64,000 bases of DNA from Polaromonas sp. AET17H-212 (GCF_002379085.1 NZ_NBZW01000013.1:61589-125588), one strand, 5' to 3'; numbered from the stretch's first letter, positions 27,507 to 36,720 are shown. Translations and numbers: made by a program. Notes: a model not told the origin generated them from the sequence alone.

Positions 27507-28385
27507 ATGTTTGAAGCATTCGAGACTTTCGAAGCCAGCCGCGGAGCGGTCGCGCTGCACGGCCGCAAGGGCGGGCAGGGCGCGCCGCTGTTGCTGCTGC
27601 ACGGCCACCCGCAGACCCACGTGATGTGGCACGCGGTGGCCCCCGCGCTCGCCCAGCATTTCACCGTGGTCATGATGGACCTGCGCGGTTATGGCGATTC
27701 CGGCCGGCCGGCTGCGGATCCCGGGCACCTGGCTTATTCGAAGCGCGAAATGGCGCGGGATGCGCTGGCGGTGATGCAGCACCACGGCTTCGACACGTTC
27801 CAGGTGCTGGCCCACGACCGCGGTGCGCGCGTGGCGCACCGGCTGGCCGCCGATCACCCCGCGGCCGTGCAGCGCCTGATGCTGCTCGACATCGCGCCCA
27901 CGCTGGCCATGTACGAGAACACCTCGGAGGCTTTTGCGCGTGCCTACTGGCACTGGTTCTTCCTGATCCAGCCGCCGCCCCTGCCGGAAGCCCTGATTGA
28001 ATCCGGTCCGGAACGCTACCTGCGCAGCGTGATGGGCAAGCGCCATGCCGGCCTGGCCGCCTTTGCGCCGGCCGCGCTGGCCGAGTACGAGCGCTGTGTC
28101 CGGATTCCCGGCACGGCGGTGAGCATTTGTGAGGACTATCGCGCGTCAGCCACGGTGGATCTGGAGCACGACCGAGCCGATGTGGCCGCGGCAAAGCGGC
28201 TGACGCAGCCCCTGCAGGTCCTCTGGGGCGAGCATGGCGCGGTTGGCCAGTGTTTCGACGTGCTGCGTCTCTGGCGCGAACGCGCCGCTGACGTTTCGGG
28301 CCTGAGCCTGCCCTGTGGCCATTACATTGCAGAAGAGGCGCCGGCACTGCTGCTGGCGCAAGCCCTGAATTTTTTCAAACCCTAA
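27507..28385 (+). CDS. Haloacetate (fluoroacetate) dehalogenase-like alpha/beta hydrolase
   Basis: A 292-residue alpha/beta hydrolase. The residues that define fluoroacetate dehalogenases all appear at the expected spacing: nucleophile Asp104 with Arg105 and Arg108 (AHDRGARVAHR), acid Asp128, His149-Trp150 (the halide pocket), Tyr211 and the base His272 (CGHYIAEE). HGHPQT and DLRGYGDS are also family hallmarks. It would hydrolyse haloacetate to glycolate and halide, or a related small haloacid. It is divergent from a LysR gene and followed 26 bases later by a hydroxyacid dehydrogenase gene. Substrate choice needs assay; epoxide hydrolases share the fold but lack this pocket. Confidence 0.82.
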   Translation: MFEAFETFEASRGAVALHGRKGGQGAPLLLLHGHPQTHVMWHAVAPALAQHFTVVMMDLRGYGDSGRPAADPGHLAYSKREMARDALAVMQHHGFDTFQVLAHDRGARVAHRLAADHPAAVQRLMLLDIAPTLAMYENTSEAFARAYWHWFFLIQPPPLPEALIESGPERYLRSVMGKRHAGLAAFAPAALAEYERCVRIPGTAVSICEDYRASATVDLEHDRADVAAAKRLTQPLQVLWGEHGAVGQCFDVLRLWRERAADVSGLSLPCGHYIAEEAPALLLAQALNFFKP

Positions 28386-28411
28386 AACCCTGAAACCCAA
28401 GGAAGACAAAC

Positions 28412-29512
28412 ATGAGCAAGAACACTGGAAAGAAAAAGATCGCCGTCATCGCCGGCGACGGCATTGGCAAGGAAGTGATGCCTGAAGGCATTCGCGTGAT
28501 GGAGGCGGCTGCGGTCAAGTTCGGTATCGACCTGCAGTTTGATCATTTTGATTTTTCGAGCTGGGACTACTTCGAGAAACACGGCAAGATGATGCCGGAC
28601 GACTGGAAAGACCAGATCGGTGGACATGATGCGATTTATTTCGGCGCGGTCGGCTGGCCTGACAAGATTGCCGACCACGTGTCCCTGTGGGGATCGCTGC
28701 TGCTGTTTCGCCGCGAGTTCGACCAGTACATCAACCTGCGGCCCGCGCGCCTGATGCCCGGCATCATCGCGCCCGTCGTGCGGCGTGATGGCTCGGCCCG
28801 CGCGCCCGGCGAAATTGATTTTTACATCGTGCGCGAAAACACCGAGGGCGAGTACTCGAGCATTGGCGGCAGGGCTTTTCCCGGAACGGACCGCGAGTTT
28901 GTATTGCAGGAGTCGGTGTTCACGCGCATCGGCGTGGACCGCGTGCTCAAGTTCGCCTTCGAACTGGCGCAATCGCGTCCGAAGAAACACCTGACCAGCG
29001 CGACCAAGTCCAACGGCATTTCCATCTCCATGCCTTACTGGGATGAACGTGTTGCCGAAATGGCCAAGGGTTATCCCGGCATCCAGCTCGACAAGTTCCA
29101 CATCGACATCCTGACGGCGCACTTTGTCCAGCGTCCCGATTTTTTCGATGTGGTGGTTGCCAGCAATCTGTTCGGCGACATCCTGAGCGACCTCGGTCCG
29201 GCCTGCACGGGCACTATCGGCATCGCCCCCAGTGCCAACCTCAATCCGGAGCGGAAGTTTCCTTCGCTGTTCGAACCGGTGCACGGATCGGCGCCGGACA
29301 TTGCGGGCCGCGCCATTGCGAACCCGATCGGGCAGATCTGGTGCGGTGCCATGATGCTGGAGTTCCTGGGGCACAAGGATGCGCATGATGCGGTGCTTGC
29401 CGCGATCGAAAAAGTCCTGGCTCCCAACAGTGGTGCGCCGCGCACGCCCGACCTCGGAGGCACGGCCAGCACGGCCGATGTCGGCAAGGCCATTGCCGCG
29501 GCGCTGGGTTGA
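28412..29512 (+). CDS. Tartrate dehydrogenase / D-malate dehydrogenase
   Basis: A 366-residue NAD-dependent beta-decarboxylating dehydrogenase of the isocitrate/isopropylmalate family. GDGIGKEVMPEGIRV opens it. The segment FYIVRENTEGEYSSIGG lacks the isopropylmalate-specific pattern and matches tartrate dehydrogenase (TtuC) and DmlA. SNLFGDILSDLGP provides the Asp residues that bind the metal, and EPVHGSAPDIAG binds NAD. It would oxidise D-malate or tartrate. AAGGAAG precedes the ATG. It forms an operon with the hydrolase, under the divergent LysR regulator. Confidence 0.87.
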   Translation: MSKNTGKKKIAVIAGDGIGKEVMPEGIRVMEAAAVKFGIDLQFDHFDFSSWDYFEKHGKMMPDDWKDQIGGHDAIYFGAVGWPDKIADHVSLWGSLLLFRREFDQYINLRPARLMPGIIAPVVRRDGSARAPGEIDFYIVRENTEGEYSSIGGRAFPGTDREFVLQESVFTRIGVDRVLKFAFELAQSRPKKHLTSATKSNGISISMPYWDERVAEMAKGYPGIQLDKFHIDILTAHFVQRPDFFDVVVASNLFGDILSDLGPACTGTIGIAPSANLNPERKFPSLFEPVHGSAPDIAGRAIANPIGQIWCGAMMLEFLGHKDAHDAVLAAIEKVLAPNSGAPRTPDLGGTASTADVGKAIAAALG

Positions 29513-29779
29513 GGCGCGCGGTTCAGTCTGTGGCAGGTGGCCCCTGAAATGCAGGGTGTGCTTACGAACAGGGCGTGAAAGCGTGAGAAATAAGGCTAGA
29601 ATCCGCCACCGCACGTTGTAAAAATCTGATGTTGTATTGACACGATGGGAGTCCATGGCTCTAATTGGAATCAGCAGACGATCTGCACATGCCGCCTCCC
29701 GCTGCCATCTTTGTGACAGGTGTCCAGGGGAGATATCCAAGAGACAACCAGATTAACTTTTAACAACGAGGGGCTCCTT

Positions 29780-30052
29780 GTGAACAAGACTGAACTGATC
29801 GAGCACATTGCCAAGAACGCTGACATTTCCAAAGCTGCCGCAACGCGCGCGCTGGAGTCAACCATTGGCGCTGTCAAGTCAACCCTGAAAAAAGGAGGCT
29901 CCGTGTCTCTGGTGGGTTTTGGCACTTTTGCCGTGGGCAAACGTGCTGCCCGCACCGGCCGCAACCCGCGTACCGGCGATGCGATTAAAATCAAGGCAGC
30001 CAAGGTGCCCAAGTTCCGTCCCGGCAAAGCGCTCAAGGACGCACTGAACTGA
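29780..30052 (+). CDS. hup: HU-family DNA-binding protein
   Basis: A 90-residue histone-like protein that bends and compacts DNA as a dimer. It begins with GTG at 29780, with GAGG eight bases upstream, giving the canonical opening [10 protein letters not shown]. The DNA-binding arm signature [18 protein letters not shown] is complete. Longer in-frame extensions upstream do not match the family. A tRNA-Val gene and ppiD follow, the same order (HU then ppiD) as in many proteobacteria. Confidence 0.95.
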   Translation: MNKTELIEHIAKNADISKAAATRALESTIGAVKSTLKKGGSVSLVGFGTFAVGKRAARTGRNPRTGDAIKIKAAKVPKFRPGKALKDALN

Positions 30053-30077
30053 TGGGCATGAAGTAAAAGTTGAGGTG

Positions 30078-30153
30078 GGGTGCTTAGCTCAGTTGGTAGA
30101 GCAGCGCCCTTACACGGCGTAGGTCGGCGGTTCGAGCCCGTCAGCACCCACCA
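30078..30153 (+). tRNA. tRNA-Val, anticodon TAC
   Basis: A 76-base cloverleaf with acceptor GGGTGCT/AGCACCC, D arm GCTC/GAGC, anticodon stem GCGCC/GGCGT with loop CTTACAC (anticodon TAC), T arm with TTCGAGC, and encoded CCA. It lies 25 bases after the HU stop and is followed by a terminator. Confidence 0.97.
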
Positions 30154-30163
30154 CCGACTGGAC

Positions 30164-30191
30164 AAAAAGGCGAACAGATGTTCGCCTTTTT
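30164..30191 (+). terminator. Terminator after tRNA-Val
   Basis: AAAAAGGCGAAC/GTTCGCCTTTTT with loop AGAT, ten bases after the CCA end. Confidence 0.88.
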
Positions 30192-30250
30192 CATTGATGG
30201 CTTGACGCAAGTTTTAAATGGCCGATTGACAGCCGCACAGGAAATTCGAG

Positions 30251-32161
30251 ATGTTTGATTTCATTCGCAAGCACACCAAGGTCACGATGGCATTGCTGTT
30301 TTTGCTGATTGTTCCGTCCTTCATATTGGTCGGCATGAACAACAACGGTCCCACCGCTGGCGGCGGCGGGGTTGTAGCCGTCGTCGACGGCAAGGACATC
30401 ACGCAGCCCGAATGGGATGCAGCGCACCAGAACGAGGTGAGCCGCCTCAGCGCATCGATGCCGACGCTGGATGTCAAGCTGCTGGATTCGCCTGAAGCGC
30501 GTTATGGCACGCTGGAGCGCCTGGTGCGCGACCGCGTGCTGGCGGCTGCGGCGGCCAAGAGCGGCCTGGTGGTTGCGGACCAGAAACTGCAGCGGCTGTA
30601 TGCCGAGGACAAGGCCATCGCCGCCTTCAGGCTGCCGGACGGCAAGTTTGACCGCGCCGGCTTCATCGCGCAAACGGGCATGGCGCCGGAGCAGTACGAA
30701 GCGGGCCTGCGCGCCGACCTGGCCTCGCGCCAGGTCATGCTGGGTGTCTCCGGCACGGGCTTTGCGTCGAAGGCCGTGGCGGACGTGTCACTCAATGCCT
30801 TCTTTGAGAAGCGCGAGGCGCAGGTGGCACGTTTCAACACGGCCGACTATGCCGCCAAGGTCAACCCCAGCGATGCGGAACTGGAGCAGTTCTACAAGGA
30901 CAACCAGGCCTTGTTCCAGGCACCCGAAGAAGCCAACGTCGAATACGTGGTGCTGGATCTCGACGCCGTGAAAAAAGGCATCACGGTCAACGAAGCCGAC
31001 CTGAAGACCTATTTTGAACAGAACGCGCCAAAGCTGGCAGGCAATGAAGAGCGCCGCGCCAGCCACATCCTGATTGAGGCGCCGGCCTCCGCACCCGCGG
31101 CCGACCGCGAAAAGGCCAAGGCGAAAGCCGAGCAGTTGCTTGCCGCCGCCCGGAAAGCCCCTGACACCTTCGCCGAGCTGGCCCGCAAGAATTCGCAGGA
31201 CACCGGCTCTGCCGCAGCCGGCGGCGACCTCGACTTCTTTGCGCGCAATGCCATGGTCAAACCCTTCGCCGACGCCGCCTTTGCAATGAAGAAGGGCGAT
31301 ATCAGCGACGTGGTGGAAACCGAGTTTGGCTACCACATCATCAAGCTGACCGACGTCAAGGTCCCGAAACAGAAGACCTACGAAGAGATGAAGCCCGCGC
31401 TGGAGGCGGAACTCAGGCAGCAACTGGCGCAGAAGAAATTTGCCGAGACCGCCGAAACCTTCAGCAACGCGGTGTATGAACAGTCCGACACCCTGCGCCC
31501 GATCGCCGAGCGACTCAAGCTCGAGGTCAAGACAGCCGCCAAGTTGACGCGTACCCCCGTGGCAGGCGCCGCCGGCGTGCTGGCCAACCCGAAGTTCCTG
31601 GCGGCCCTGTTTTCGCCCGATTCGGTGGAAAAAAAGCGCAACACCGAAGCCCTTGAGGCAGGCCCCAGCCAGCTGGTGTCCGGCCGCATCACCCAGTACA
31701 CCCCGGCCCGGACCTTGCCGTTGGCAGAGGTCAGGGATCGCGTGCGTGCACGCCTGCAGCAGCAGCGCGGCGCCGAGCTGGCCCGCAAGGACGGCGCCGA
31801 AAAACTCGCGGCCTGGAAAGCCAGCCCTGCAGCCGCCACGTTCCCGGCAGCGGTGGTGATCTCGCGCGACCAGACGCAGCAGTTGCCCGCGCCGGTGGTC
31901 AGCGCCGCGCTCAGCGCAGACGCGGCTGCCGGCCCCGCGCTGGTGGGCGTGGACCTGGGCGCGCAAGGTTACGCCATTGTCCGGGTGACCAAGGTGCTGC
32001 CGCGCCCGGCACAAGCCGCCGACATCGCCCAGCAGGACCAGGCCCAGTACACCCAGTGGTGGACATCCGCGGAAAGCCTGGCGTACTACAACATCCTGAA
32101 AGAGCGTTTCAAGGCCGACATCAAGGTGGCTAAGCCCGCCGAGCGAAAAGCCGGCGCATAA
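30251..32161 (+). CDS. ppiD: Peptidyl-prolyl cis-trans isomerase, PpiD-like membrane-anchored chaperone
   Basis: A 636-residue protein: a short cytoplasmic tail, one membrane helix (about residues 12-31), a SurA-like N-terminal chaperone region, a parvulin domain near residues 275-380 (RASHILIEAPA to FGYHIIKLTDV) and a second chaperone region to the C-terminus. PpiD stands at the periplasmic exit of the Sec translocon and assists outer membrane protein folding. The GGDLDFF motif of active parvulins is present. A tRNA gene and a terminator separate it from HU. Confidence 0.92.
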   Translation: MFDFIRKHTKVTMALLFLLIVPSFILVGMNNNGPTAGGGGVVAVVDGKDITQPEWDAAHQNEVSRLSASMPTLDVKLLDSPEARYGTLERLVRDRVLAAAAAKSGLVVADQKLQRLYAEDKAIAAFRLPDGKFDRAGFIAQTGMAPEQYEAGLRADLASRQVMLGVSGTGFASKAVADVSLNAFFEKREAQVARFNTADYAAKVNPSDAELEQFYKDNQALFQAPEEANVEYVVLDLDAVKKGITVNEADLKTYFEQNAPKLAGNEERRASHILIEAPASAPAADREKAKAKAEQLLAAARKAPDTFAELARKNSQDTGSAAAGGDLDFFARNAMVKPFADAAFAMKKGDISDVVETEFGYHIIKLTDVKVPKQKTYEEMKPALEAELRQQLAQKKFAETAETFSNAVYEQSDTLRPIAERLKLEVKTAAKLTRTPVAGAAGVLANPKFLAALFSPDSVEKKRNTEALEAGPSQLVSGRITQYTPARTLPLAEVRDRVRARLQQQRGAELARKDGAEKLAAWKASPAAATFPAAVVISRDQTQQLPAPVVSAALSADAAAGPALVGVDLGAQGYAIVRVTKVLPRPAQAADIAQQDQAQYTQWWTSAESLAYYNILKERFKADIKVAKPAERKAGA

Positions 32162-32198
32162 AGCCGCGGGCGCGGCGCATTAGACGCGCAGTTACCGC

Positions 32199-32204
32199 TA
32201 TAAT
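32199..32204 (+). promoter_or_regulatory. Consensus -10 box of tRNA-His
   Basis: TATAAT ends 10 bases before the mature tRNA. No convincing -35 is seen at 17 bases; TTAGAC lies at a short 13-base spacing. Confidence 0.6.
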
Positions 32205-32214
32205 GTGAGGCTTC

Positions 32215-32291
32215 GGTGGCTGTAGCTCAGTTGGTAGAGTCCAGGATTGTGATTCCTGTTGTCGTGGGTTCGAGCCCCATCAGCCACCCCA
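32215..32291 (+). tRNA. tRNA-His, anticodon GTG
   Basis: A 77-base cloverleaf including the extra G at position -1 opposite C73, the hallmark of tRNA-His. Acceptor GTGGCTG/CAGCCAC, anticodon loop TTGTGAT (anticodon GTG), T arm with TTCGAGC, and encoded CCA. Confidence 0.97.
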
Positions 32292-32301
32292 GTATTTCAA
32301 G

Positions 32302-32329
32302 AAAAAAGCCCCTGCAAAGGGGCTTTTTT
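32302..32329. terminator. Bidirectional terminator between tRNA-His and the response regulator
   Basis: AAAAAAGCCCC/GGGGCTTTTTT with loop TGCAAA, serving the tRNA on the plus strand and the CheY-like gene on the minus strand. Confidence 0.88.
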
Positions 32330-32352
32330 CTTGGGCGGTGCACAAGCGTGGT

Positions 32353-32793
32353 TCAGGCGCTCAGGGGGGCCAGGCCGGACAGGCGCCAGTATTCCCTGAC
32401 TTCCTCGAGCCGGGCTTCGAAATCACGAAAGTCGAGCGGCTTGCTGACGTAGCTGTTGAGTCCGCCTTTCAGGGCCAGGATTACATCGGACTGCTCGCTC
32501 GCCGAGGTCAGCATGACCACCGGGACGAAAAAAGTGCGTGGATCTTCGCGCATGCACTGCAGCACCTGCAGGCCGTTCAGTTTGGGCAGGCCGAGGTCCA
32601 GCAGCACGAGTTCGGGCTGTTCGTCGGGGTTGCGGTCGCTGTAGGGGCCCTGGCAGAACAGGTAGTCCAGGGCTTCCTGACCGTCGCGGGCCACCACGAT
32701 GTGGTGGGACGCCCCGTTTTGCTCCAGGATGGTCAGGGTCAGTTCAAGGTGGTCAGGATTGTCTTCCACCACCAGCAAGGTTGGTATGCCCAT
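32353..32793 (-). CDS. Stand-alone CheY-like response regulator (Rcp1 type)
   Basis: A 146-residue receiver domain with no output domain. The acidic pair is in VVEDN, the phospho-acceptor Asp in LVLLDLGLPKLNG, followed by Thr in VMLTSA and Lys in VSKPLD. Proteins of the Rcp1 type are partners of bacteriophytochromes or hybrid kinases, but no kinase gene is adjacent. The role is unknown. It has its own terminator. Confidence 0.88.
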   Translation of the reverse strand: MGIPTLLVVEDNPDHLELTLTILEQNGASHHIVVARDGQEALDYLFCQGPYSDRNPDEQPELVLLDLGLPKLNGLQVLQCMREDPRTFFVPVVMLTSASEQSDVILALKGGLNSYVSKPLDFRDFEARLEEVREYWRLSGLAPLSA

Positions 32794-32920
32794 TGGCTTC
32801 CTCGATTGCTAAGGACCTACCAATATACCCCCAAAGCATGCGGTGTCCGGGATGTGCTGCGTAACAGTTCCACGCCCGGGCGCCAGGGAACCGGAGGGGA
32901 CCCCCGGTTGGCCCTCATCC

Positions 32921-33895
32921 TCAGTTCACCATCACCAGTTTGCCCTTGACGCCGCGCGAGCCCATGTGGGCGTACGCCGCCTTGAGTTCGGCCATGGGCA
33001 TGGTGCGGTCGATGACCGGCTTGATCTTGCCTTGCGCGTACCACTGCGCCAGTTCGGCCAGGGCTGCCGCGCTGGCCTTGGGTTCGTTCTTGGCAAAGCC
33101 GCCCCAGAACACGCCAACGATGGATGCCCCCTTGAGCAGCGTCAGGTTCAGTGGCAGCGAGGGAATGGGGCCGGACGCAAAGCCCACCACCAGGTAGCGG
33201 CCGCGCCAGGCGATGGAGCGAAAGGCCGGCTCGGCGAAATCGCCGCCCACCGGGTCGTAAATCACGTCGGGGCCCTTGCCGTCGGTCAGCGTCTTGATGG
33301 CCTCGCGCAGGTTCTCGGTGCTGTAGTTGATGGTGGCATCGGCGCCTATGGATTTGCACAGTGCGCATTTGTCGTCGGTGGAGGCGGCCGCAATCACCTT
33401 GGCGCCCATGGCCTTGGCGATCTGGATGGCCGAGGTGCCGACGCCGCCGGCCGCACCCAGCACCAGCACGGTTTCACCGGCCTTGAGCTGTGCGCGGTCC
33501 ACCAGCGCGTGGTGGGAGGTCGCGTAAATCATGATGAAGGCTGCGGCATCGACAAACGGAAAGCCGTCCGGCAGCGGCATGCACAGGGCCGCCGGTGCGA
33601 TGGTGTGGGTGGCAAAACCGCCGGTGCCTGACAGGCAGGCCACGTTCTGGCCGACCTTCAGGTGCTTGACGCCCTCGCCGACGGCCTGCACGATGCCCGC
33701 GTATTCAGAGCCCGGCACAAAAGGCAGCGGCGGTTTCATCTGGTACTTGTTCTGGACAATCAGCAGGTCGGGGAAATTCAGGCTGGCGGCCTTGATCTCG
33801 ATCAGCACCTCGCCGGCCTTGGGCTCGGGCGTGGGCAGTTCTTTCCAAGTCAGGGCGTCAACGCCGGTGGGGTCTTCACAAAGCCAGGCATGCAT
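32921..33895 (-). CDS. NADPH:quinone oxidoreductase-family protein
   Basis: About 324 residues of the zinc-less medium-chain dehydrogenase family. The N-terminal GroES-like domain is followed by the nucleotide-binding motif VLVLGAAGGVGTSAIQIAKAMGAKV. The Cys and His zinc ligands of alcohol dehydrogenases are absent, as in quinone oxidoreductases and enoyl reductases. It would reduce quinones or alpha,beta-unsaturated carbonyls with NADPH. ATG 33895 (MHAWLCEDPTG) is the usual family start; an ATG seven codons upstream is possible. Confidence 0.87.
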   Translation of the reverse strand: MHAWLCEDPTGVDALTWKELPTPEPKAGEVLIEIKAASLNFPDLLIVQNKYQMKPPLPFVPGSEYAGIVQAVGEGVKHLKVGQNVACLSGTGGFATHTIAPAALCMPLPDGFPFVDAAAFIMIYATSHHALVDRAQLKAGETVLVLGAAGGVGTSAIQIAKAMGAKVIAAASTDDKCALCKSIGADATINYSTENLREAIKTLTDGKGPDVIYDPVGGDFAEPAFRSIAWRGRYLVVGFASGPIPSLPLNLTLLKGASIVGVFWGGFAKNEPKASAAALAELAQWYAQGKIKPVIDRTMPMAELKAAYAHMGSRGVKGKLVMVN

Positions 33896-34000
33896 GGGGG
33901 TCTCCGTTGGGGTCAAGTGAACACATCATAGGCAGGTTGCGGGGCCAAATAGACATGGCATGGCTCCGGTTTGTCACCCTTGAGACCTTAAAATCAGATC

Positions 34001-34825
34001 ATGAAAATCCTGATCTGCAACGACGACGGCTACCAGGCCTCCGGCATCATTGCCCTGTACGAGGCCCTGAAGGACATTGCCGACGTGGAGGTTGTTGCAC
34101 CCGAGCAGAACAACAGCGCCAAATCGAACGCGCTGACCCTGCATTCGCCGATGTACGTGCAGACGGCGGCCAACGGTTTTCGCTACATCAACGGCACGCC
34201 CGCCGACTGTGTGCACATTGCGCTGACCGGGCTGCTCGGCTACCGGCCGGACCTGGTGGTCTCGGGCATCAACAACGGCGCCAACATGGGTGACGACACG
34301 ATTTATTCGGGCACGGTGGGGGCCGCCATGGAAGGGTATCTGTTTGGCATTCCCTCAATTGCGTTTTCGCAGACCGACAAGGGCTGGGCCCACATTGACG
34401 TGGCCGGGCGGCGTGCGCGCGACCTGGTGCAGCAGCTCATGCCTTCGCTCGAGAAGATTGCCGAAGGTGCGCAGCCGACGCTGGCGCCCTGGCTGCTCAA
34501 TGTGAACATTCCCAACCTGCCGGACGCGCAGATCCAGGGCTTCAAGGTCTGCCGCCTGGGCCGGCGCCACGCGGCGGAGCGGGTCATCATGCAGACCAGT
34601 CCGCGCGGCGAAACCATGTACTGGATAGGCAGCGCCGGCGCGGCCAAGGAAGAGGGCGAGGGCACGGACTTTTTTGCCACCCGGCACGGCTTTGTCTCGA
34701 TCACGCCGTTGCAGGTCGACCTGACGGACCATGAGCGGCTGCCCTACTGGGCGCAGACGGCCGACCAGCTGAGCCAGGCCGTCCGCAGCGGGCCGGTGGC
34801 CCAGCCCGCCCAAGCTGCGGCATGA
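34001..34825 (+). CDS. surE: 5'/3'-nucleotidase SurE
   Basis: A 274-residue metal-dependent phosphatase that dephosphorylates nucleoside 5'- and 3'-monophosphates and short polyphosphate in stationary phase. The metal-binding NDDGYQASGI (Asp8, Asp9), Ser and Asn residues in EQNNSAKSN and SGINNGANMGDD, and the YSGTVGAAMEG loop are all in place. The C-terminal tail is Ala/Pro-rich and slightly longer than average. It is the first gene of surE-pcm-nlpD, and its stop overlaps the pcm start as ATGA. Confidence 0.95.
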   Translation: MKILICNDDGYQASGIIALYEALKDIADVEVVAPEQNNSAKSNALTLHSPMYVQTAANGFRYINGTPADCVHIALTGLLGYRPDLVVSGINNGANMGDDTIYSGTVGAAMEGYLFGIPSIAFSQTDKGWAHIDVAGRRARDLVQQLMPSLEKIAEGAQPTLAPWLLNVNIPNLPDAQIQGFKVCRLGRRHAAERVIMQTSPRGETMYWIGSAGAAKEEGEGTDFFATRHGFVSITPLQVDLTDHERLPYWAQTADQLSQAVRSGPVAQPAQAAA

Positions 34826-35694
34826 CGTCCCCGCTGAAGCCGCCCTTCAATCCGTCCGCTGCGGCGGCCAGCGCGGCCGGCGCCACGCCGGCCCGGCGGC
34901 CGGGCTTTCCGGTTCGCCTCGAGCCTGATGCCGGCACGCCATCTGCTACTAAAAAAGTAGCTGGTCGCGCCCATCCGGAAAGGGATACAGGCATTTTTGA
35001 CTCCAAAAAACCGGTCAAAACCGTGCTCACGAGCGGTGTCGGCCTGGACTCCCGGGCGGTGCGTACGCGCATGGTCAGCAAGCTTGCGGCACAGGGCATT
35101 TCGGACGCCCAGGTGCTCGCCGCCATGGGCCATGTCGAGCGCCACCGCTTTGTCGACACGGCGCTGGTCAACCAGGCCTATGAAGACACCAGCCTGCCGA
35201 TCGGGCTGGGCCAGACCATCTCCAAGCCCAATGTGGTGGCGCGCATGCTCGAGCTGTTGCGCCAGGGCGCGGGCAGCCCCGAAGGCAAGCTGGGGCGCGT
35301 GCTGGAAATCGGCACCGGCTGTGGCTACCAGGCGGCCCTGCTGGGGCAGCTCGCCACCGAGGTCTATAGCATCGAGCGCCTGCGCGGGCTGCACGACAAG
35401 GCGCGCGAGAACCTGCGGGCCTTTCGCCTGGCCAACGTGCATTTGCTGTTTGGCGACGGCATGGCCGGTTATGCCAAGGGGGCTCCTTACGCGGCCATCA
35501 TTGCGGCGGCCGGCGGCGAGGCGATTCCGCCGGCCTGGGTCGAGCAACTCGCGGTCGGCGGTCGCCTCGTGGCGCCCATGCATGTGGCCGGCGGTGCGCA
35601 GGCGCTGGTGGTGCTTGACAGGACGGCGAACGGTGTTACACAGACTGTTCTGGAGGCCGTGCACTTTGTACCTTTAAAATCGGGAACCAGCTGA
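34822..35694 (+). CDS. pcm: Protein-L-isoaspartate O-methyltransferase with N-terminal extension
   Basis: A 290-residue enzyme that methylates isoaspartyl residues for repair of aged proteins, using S-adenosylmethionine. The conserved core starts near residue 70. SLPIGLGQTISKPNVVARM and the SAM-binding motif VLEIGTGCGYQAALL are complete. The first 70 residues are a Pro/Ala-rich extension that contains a dispersed repeat in frame (encoding SATKKVAGRAHPERDTG). The common core of this family is about 210 residues, so the extension is unusual and probably disordered. It is coupled to surE. Confidence 0.92.
   Translation: MTSPLKPPFNPSAAAASAAGATPARRPGFPVRLEPDAGTPSATKKVAGRAHPERDTGIFDSKKPVKTVLTSGVGLDSRAVRTRMVSKLAAQGISDAQVLAAMGHVERHRFVDTALVNQAYEDTSLPIGLGQTISKPNVVARMLELLRQGAGSPEGKLGRVLEIGTGCGYQAALLGQLATEVYSIERLRGLHDKARENLRAFRLANVHLLFGDGMAGYAKGAPYAAIIAAAGGEAIPPAWVEQLAVGGRLVAPMHVAGGAQALVVLDRTANGVTQTVLEAVHFVPLKSGTS
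34944..34992 (+). repeat. Dispersed two-hairpin repeat, copy 7, inside pcm
   Basis: GCTACTAAAAAAGTAGC, then TGGTCGCGCCC, then AAAGGGATACAGGC. It is read in frame in the N-terminal linker of pcm. Confidence 0.8.
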
Positions 35695-35784
35695 GCAGGC
35701 ATGAACCCAAGTACGTTCATGGTGTCTCCCAGCGTCACGAACGCAGAATTGACAAGAAGCTTTGCAAAAAGGGTGAATCAAACA

Positions 35785-36720
35785 ATGAACGAACAAGCCG
35801 GATCGGCCATGACAGCGTCTCTTTCCACGGCTCCTGAAAACCGCCCCGGCGGACAGCGTGCTGGCCGCCTGCTGACGACCTGTTTTCTGGCCGCCGCAGT
35901 CCTGCTGCTGTCCGCCTGCGGAACGCGCAGCCTGGGCCGCGCACCGGTCGAGGACCGCGGCGCCGGCATGGGGCGTGCGCCTGTGGGCGCGGTCGACCCT
36001 GCCAGTGTCAAGCCGCTGCCGGGTGCCGAAAACGCCGGCAAGCCCGGCTACTACACCGTCAAGCCGGGTGACACCCTGATCCGCATCGGGCTGGACACCG
36101 GGCAGAACTGGCGCGACATCGGGCGCTGGAGCAATCTTGAGAACCCCAACCTGATCGAAGTCGGCCAGGTGTTGCGCGTGACGCCACCGGTCGAGAGCTC
36201 GGTGGCCGTGTCCCGGCCGGTGACGTCCAGCTCGGTCACACCGACCCCGCCGGCACCTGCCAGCAGCGCCCCGGCGACCACCAGCGCCAGCGCCGCCAAA
36301 CCGGCGACATCGGCACCATCGACACCACCGGCTGCCGCGTCGGGCGGCGACGACGATGTCGCCTGGATCTGGCCGGCGCAGGGTACGGTGCTGGCAGGTT
36401 TTGACGAGGCCAAGAACAAGGGCATGGACATCGCGGGCAAAACCGGCGACCCGGTGATGGCGTCCGCCGATGGCCGCGTGGTCTATGCCGGCGCCGGCCT
36501 GCGCGGATACGGCAACCTGATCATCCTCAAGCACAACAACACCTTCCTGACCGCCTACGCGCACAACCACACCCTGCTGGTCAAGGAAGACCAGTCGGTG
36601 CGCAAGGGCCAGAAGATTGCCGAAATGGGCGCCAGCGACGCCGACCGCGTCAAGCTGCATTTTGAAATCCGCAAGCAGGGCAAGCCGGTGGACCCGGCCA
36701 AGTTCCTGCCCGCCAAATAA
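35785..36720 (+). CDS. nlpD: LysM/M23 murein hydrolase activator, NlpD-like lipoprotein
   Basis: About 311 residues. The start at 35785 (after AAGGGTG) gives a short N-terminus and a lipoprotein signal with lipobox LLSAC. A LysM domain (YYTVKPGDTLIRIGLDTG) is followed by a Pro/Ser/Thr/Ala linker and a C-terminal LytM/M23 domain. The M23 zinc ligands appear degenerate (KNKGMDIAG and HFEIR), as in NlpD, which activates AmiC instead of cutting peptidoglycan itself. It is third in surE-pcm-nlpD; rpoS, which often follows, is not here. A terminator ends the operon. Confidence 0.92.
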   Translation: MNEQAGSAMTASLSTAPENRPGGQRAGRLLTTCFLAAAVLLLSACGTRSLGRAPVEDRGAGMGRAPVGAVDPASVKPLPGAENAGKPGYYTVKPGDTLIRIGLDTGQNWRDIGRWSNLENPNLIEVGQVLRVTPPVESSVAVSRPVTSSSVTPTPPAPASSAPATTSASAAKPATSAPSTPPAAASGGDDDVAWIWPAQGTVLAGFDEAKNKGMDIAGKTGDPVMASADGRVVYAGAGLRGYGNLIILKHNNTFLTAYAHNHTLLVKEDQSVRKGQKIAEMGASDADRVKLHFEIRKQGKPVDPAKFLPAK

